Below, one piece after another: positions 62,130-64,000 of a stretch of 64,000 nucleotides of DNA. A model generated the notes under the pieces. The model was given only the letters and a program-made list of their open reading frames with translations. It made no database searches and was not told the DNA's origin. Made by a program: the position numbers and the translations under genes. Origin of the DNA: Natronococcus sp. CG52 (GTDB lineage Archaea; Halobacteriota; Halobacteria; Halobacteriales; Natrialbaceae); contig NZ_CP099391.1 of NCBI RefSeq assembly GCF_023913515.1, positions 1,674,001 to 1,738,000 of the forward strand, written 5' to 3'. Within the stretch, counting starts at the first letter, position 1. Each line of letters opens with the position of its first letter.

Positions 62130-63173
62130 ATGTCCGAGGATCGGTGTGGTTACACAGTACGGCTTGGCGGAATCGAAGGCGTCGGAGCGGTCTGTTGCTG
62201 GCGATCGACGTGGGAGGACACGGACCGCTGTATCTGGCACACCGCCGAAACCGTCCCACCGGAAGCGTATCGGCGAACGCGGCTGGAACCGGGTGATCGA
62301 CTCGACGGCGCCGACCTCCGTGGTGCGGTGCTGGCGGAGACGGAGTCTCTCGCCGGTTGCTCGCTGATCGGGGCCGACTTCACGGACGCGGTACTCGACC
62401 GCGCGGATCTCTCCGGTGCGGATCTCCGCCGGGCAACGTTTCGCGACGTTGACGCTCGCCGGGCGTCGTTCACGGCCGCGAACCTCCACGATTCGGTGTT
62501 CTTTTTCGTCGACCTCCGGGGCGCGAACTTCGATGATGCGATGCTCTACCGCGCGGGTCTGACGGACGTCCGCATCAACCTCCAGACCTCTTTCGGCGAC
62601 TTCACAGTTTACGAGAGTGACCTCGAAGGAAACGCGGACGGGGACGCCGCGACCGAGATGGCCGACTCCGCGAAGTGGGTCTATCGGGAACTGCAGCGGG
62701 TCTACGACGAGAACGCGTTTCCGGAACGGGTGCGAGAGAACTACCTTCGGGAGATGGACCTCCGTCGGAGACGCGCCTGGCAAACCGGCAACTACCTGCA
62801 GGCGCTCAAACTGGCCGGATCGCGGTGGATCATGCGCTACGGAATGAGCCCCTGGCGCGTCGTTCTGACCTCGCTGACGACGATTCTCGTCTGTGCGTTG
62901 TTGTATCCCGTGACCGGCGGCATTCGCGAAGTCAGAGGCGAGGAGACGATCACGTATCAGATCGGCGACCCGACAGAGGCACCGAGCTGGGTGCTGATTA
63001 GCGCCTTCTTCAGGAGTCTGTACTTTAGCGTCGTCACGTTCGGGACGCTGGGGTACGGGGATATCCAGCCCGTCGGCCGATGGGCGCGCGTCATCGCGAG
63101 CGTCGAATCGCTGCTCGGGATCCTGTTGATGGCGCTGCTGGTCTTCGTACTCACACAGAGCGTCCAACACTGA
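62130..63173 (+). CDS. Pentapeptide-repeat potassium channel-like protein
   Basis: The 347-residue protein joins three parts. The head (about residues 1-40) has Cys at C6, C22-C23 and C34 with His in DRCIWH, a possible zinc site. Residues 55-145 are pentapeptide repeats (DGADLRGAVLAET, DRADLSGADLRRATF), a right-handed square beta-helix. A helical linker leads to a two-helix pore with SFFRSLYFSVVTFGTLGYGD-type filter at about 305-325 (TLGYGD is the potassium selectivity signature). It is probably a gated K+ channel with a soluble sensor. Start ATG 62130 is chosen because upstream codons are not conserved. Confidence 0.88.
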   Translation: MSEDRCGYTVRLGGIEGVGAVCCWRSTWEDTDRCIWHTAETVPPEAYRRTRLEPGDRLDGADLRGAVLAETESLAGCSLIGADFTDAVLDRADLSGADLRRATFRDVDARRASFTAANLHDSVFFFVDLRGANFDDAMLYRAGLTDVRINLQTSFGDFTVYESDLEGNADGDAATEMADSAKWVYRELQRVYDENAFPERVRENYLREMDLRRRRAWQTGNYLQALKLAGSRWIMRYGMSPWRVVLTSLTTILVCALLYPVTGGIREVRGEETITYQIGDPTEAPSWVLISAFFRSLYFSVVTFGTLGYGDIQPVGRWARVIASVESLLGILLMALLVFVLTQSVQH

Positions 63174-63345
63174 ACAGGGACTCCCGTTCGGCTGCCCGGA
63201 CACCTCTACCGCGGGCAACTCGACCGGGAGACGGTGTGGCGAGAGCGCCTCGAGCGAACGGCCGAACGGGTGTGGTCGTCGTCGCAACGACCGTCCTTTT
63301 CGCCGGTGCTCTTCGCGGTTGCGCCGTGGATGCTTCGGCGAACGG
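63174..63345 (+). pseudogene. Remnant of a DUF2270-type membrane protein gene
   Basis: Directly after the channel stop codon, in the same frame, GHLYRGQLDRETVWRERLER resembles the start of DUF2270 proteins (membrane-proximal LYRGE-x-W-R motif). The next expected part, a membrane helix, appears in a shifted frame as TGVVVVATTVLFAGALRG near 63258-63315. The rest is not recognisable. I read it as a frameshifted and truncated gene. The 341-bp gap up to the PadR gene holds nothing else apart from the PadR promoter. Confidence 0.5.
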
Positions 63346-63484
63346 CGACGCGAGAGTTCTTCACCGAGGAGTCGGAGACGGGCGTCGACGGAAGAACGCG
63401 ACCAATACCGGCGAGTATCGGGGCGTCCGTGTCGTTCGCGCCGGTTCCGTCTCGACACAACCGTTCTCACACGATTCCGATATT

Positions 63485-63494
63485 GTATTATACC
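63485..63494 (+). promoter_or_regulatory. TATA element of the padR-like gene
   Basis: GTATTATACC is centred about 27 bases before ATG 63515, so the mRNA is likely leaderless. PadR proteins usually control their own promoter, and GTATTATAC is itself palindromic around its centre (GTATTATAC read outward), a possible operator half. Confidence 0.5.
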
Positions 63495-63514
63495 GACAGC
63501 TCAATTAACCAGAC

Positions 63515-63805
63515 ATGTATGATCTGACCGGCTTTCAGCGCGACCTGCTGTACGTGATCGTTGGCCAGGACGAACCGCACGGGCTGGCGATTCAGGAGGA
63601 ACTCGAGAAGTACTACGAGAAGGAGATCCACCACGGCCGACTGTATCCGAACCTCGATACGCTCGTCGACAAGGGGCTCGTCGAAAAGGGGCAGGTCGAT
63701 CGCCGGACGAACTTCTACACCGTGACGCGACGCGGACAGCGTGAACTCGAGGCCCGGCGCGAGTGGGAACAGCAGTACGTCGGCGAATTGCTCTCGGAGT
63801 CGTAA
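63515..63805 (+). CDS. PadR-family transcriptional regulator
   Basis: The 96-residue winged-helix protein starts MYDLTGFQRDLLYVIVGQDE. It has PHGLAIQEELEKYYEKEIHH as the helix-turn-helix region, GRLYPNLDTLVDKGLVEKGQ as the recognition helix area, and RRTNFYTVTRRGQREL as the wing. It is a short (group II-like) PadR with no long C-terminal domain, common in haloarchaea. Its target is not known; the gene stands next to the remnant and the channel gene. Confidence 0.9.
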   Translation: MYDLTGFQRDLLYVIVGQDEPHGLAIQEELEKYYEKEIHHGRLYPNLDTLVDKGLVEKGQVDRRTNFYTVTRRGQRELEARREWEQQYVGELLSES

Positions 63806-63891
63806 TCGCCGCGGCCCCGGACTGGCGGCGTCGCAAGACGGCCCCGGAGCACCGGCAGAGCGTCACATTCGCGCCGCGACTCGCGGCCCAC

Positions 63892-64000
63892 TCACAGCGA
63901 ACTGACCACCGCGACCGGACACGGTGCGTTCTGGACGGCGTACTCGACGCGGGGTCCGAGAAACGCTCGCCGGGAGATCGGACGCACAGTCGAACCTATG
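63892..64000 (-). CDS. Universal stress protein, C-terminal part (cut by window edge)
   Basis: The minus strand encodes about 34 residues ending before TGA at 63892-63894: ISRRAFLGPRVEYAVQNAPC, then PVAVVSSL. The final block after a G-x2-x9-G segment, with NAPCPVAVV, is the conserved end of the UspA fold. It may be a stand-alone protein or the tail of a transporter-USP fusion; the N-terminal part is outside the window. Confidence 0.6.
   Translation of the reverse strand, partial: IGSTVRPISRRAFLGPRVEYAVQNAPCPVAVVSSL

Noticed and set aside
1-64000. tRNA, rRNA or CRISPR arrays
   Set aside because: I looked for T-arm words such as GTTCAAATC or GTTCGAATC and for regularly spaced direct repeats with unique spacers, and saw none that held up. 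A tRNAscan or CRISPR search would settle it.

Overview
The window reads as chromosome of a haloarchaeon, most likely of the Natrialbales (Natrinema/Haloterrigena type). The evidence is a GC-rich sequence with strong third-position bias, very acidic predicted proteins, Tat signals with lipobox or PGF-CTERM tails, TATA elements about 25 bases before leaderless starts, small zinc-finger proteins, and haloarchaeal marker genes (KorAB ferredoxin oxidoreductase, methylmalonyl-CoA mutase and epimerase, tungsten AOR family, UbiA family, DUF2267, DUF1059). I saw no rRNA, tRNA or CRISPR array.

Region 1 (1-25 kb) is mostly housekeeping and single-gene units: a membrane metalloprotease-like protein, HTH-GNAT acetyltransferase, YchF GTPase, LysE exporter, UbiA prenyltransferase, TPP enzyme, orphan response regulator, FAD-linked oxidase, a secreted beta-propeller protein with a PGF-CTERM tail, and an F420-type oxidoreductase. 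It also holds an osmC-methyltransferase operon next to an HTH regulator, then a quinone oxidoreductase, an aminotransferase, Tat lipoproteins, korAB and an SPFH protein. A 257-bp element with 13-bp inverted ends lies at 19.5 kb.

Region 2 (25.5-30.6 kb) is a dying fructan locus. A GH68 levansucrase gene is broken by frameshifts and a deletion, and carries an altered catalytic motif. A GH32 gene has lost its catalytic propeller and gained an in-frame stop. Between them sit two intact genes, a FemAB/GNAT-like transferase and a formyltransferase, that look like surface-glycan functions.

Region 3 (30.8-35.6 kb) has small proteins, methylmalonyl-CoA epimerase, a large multi-PAS histidine kinase and an aldo/keto reductase.

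Region 4 (36-53.3 kb) is a surface-glycan island: sugar nucleotidyltransferase, membrane-anchored GT2, DUF1616 protein, GT4, a polytopic Wzy/GT-C-like protein, a Wzx-like flippase, a beta-helix protein resembling a tail spike, three SDR sugar epimerases/dehydratases and a Gfo/Idh/MocA dehydrogenase. Several of these genes are visibly richer in A+T than the flanks, which suggests transfer. Together they would make sugar nucleotides, build a lipid-linked glycan and move it across the membrane. The island separates the epimerase gene from the methylmalonyl-CoA mutase gene at 54.7 kb.

Region 5 (53.5-64 kb) returns to core genes: NUDIX hydrolase, mutase, GNAT, AOR-family protein, two tiny zinc-finger proteins, a pentapeptide-repeat potassium-channel-like fusion, a PadR regulator and the end of a universal stress protein. 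It also contains an odd Tat-exported lysine-rich protein, which is very unusual in an acidic haloarchaeal proteome. Three copies of one palindromic repeat are scattered across the window (0.9, 37.1 and 60.5 kb).
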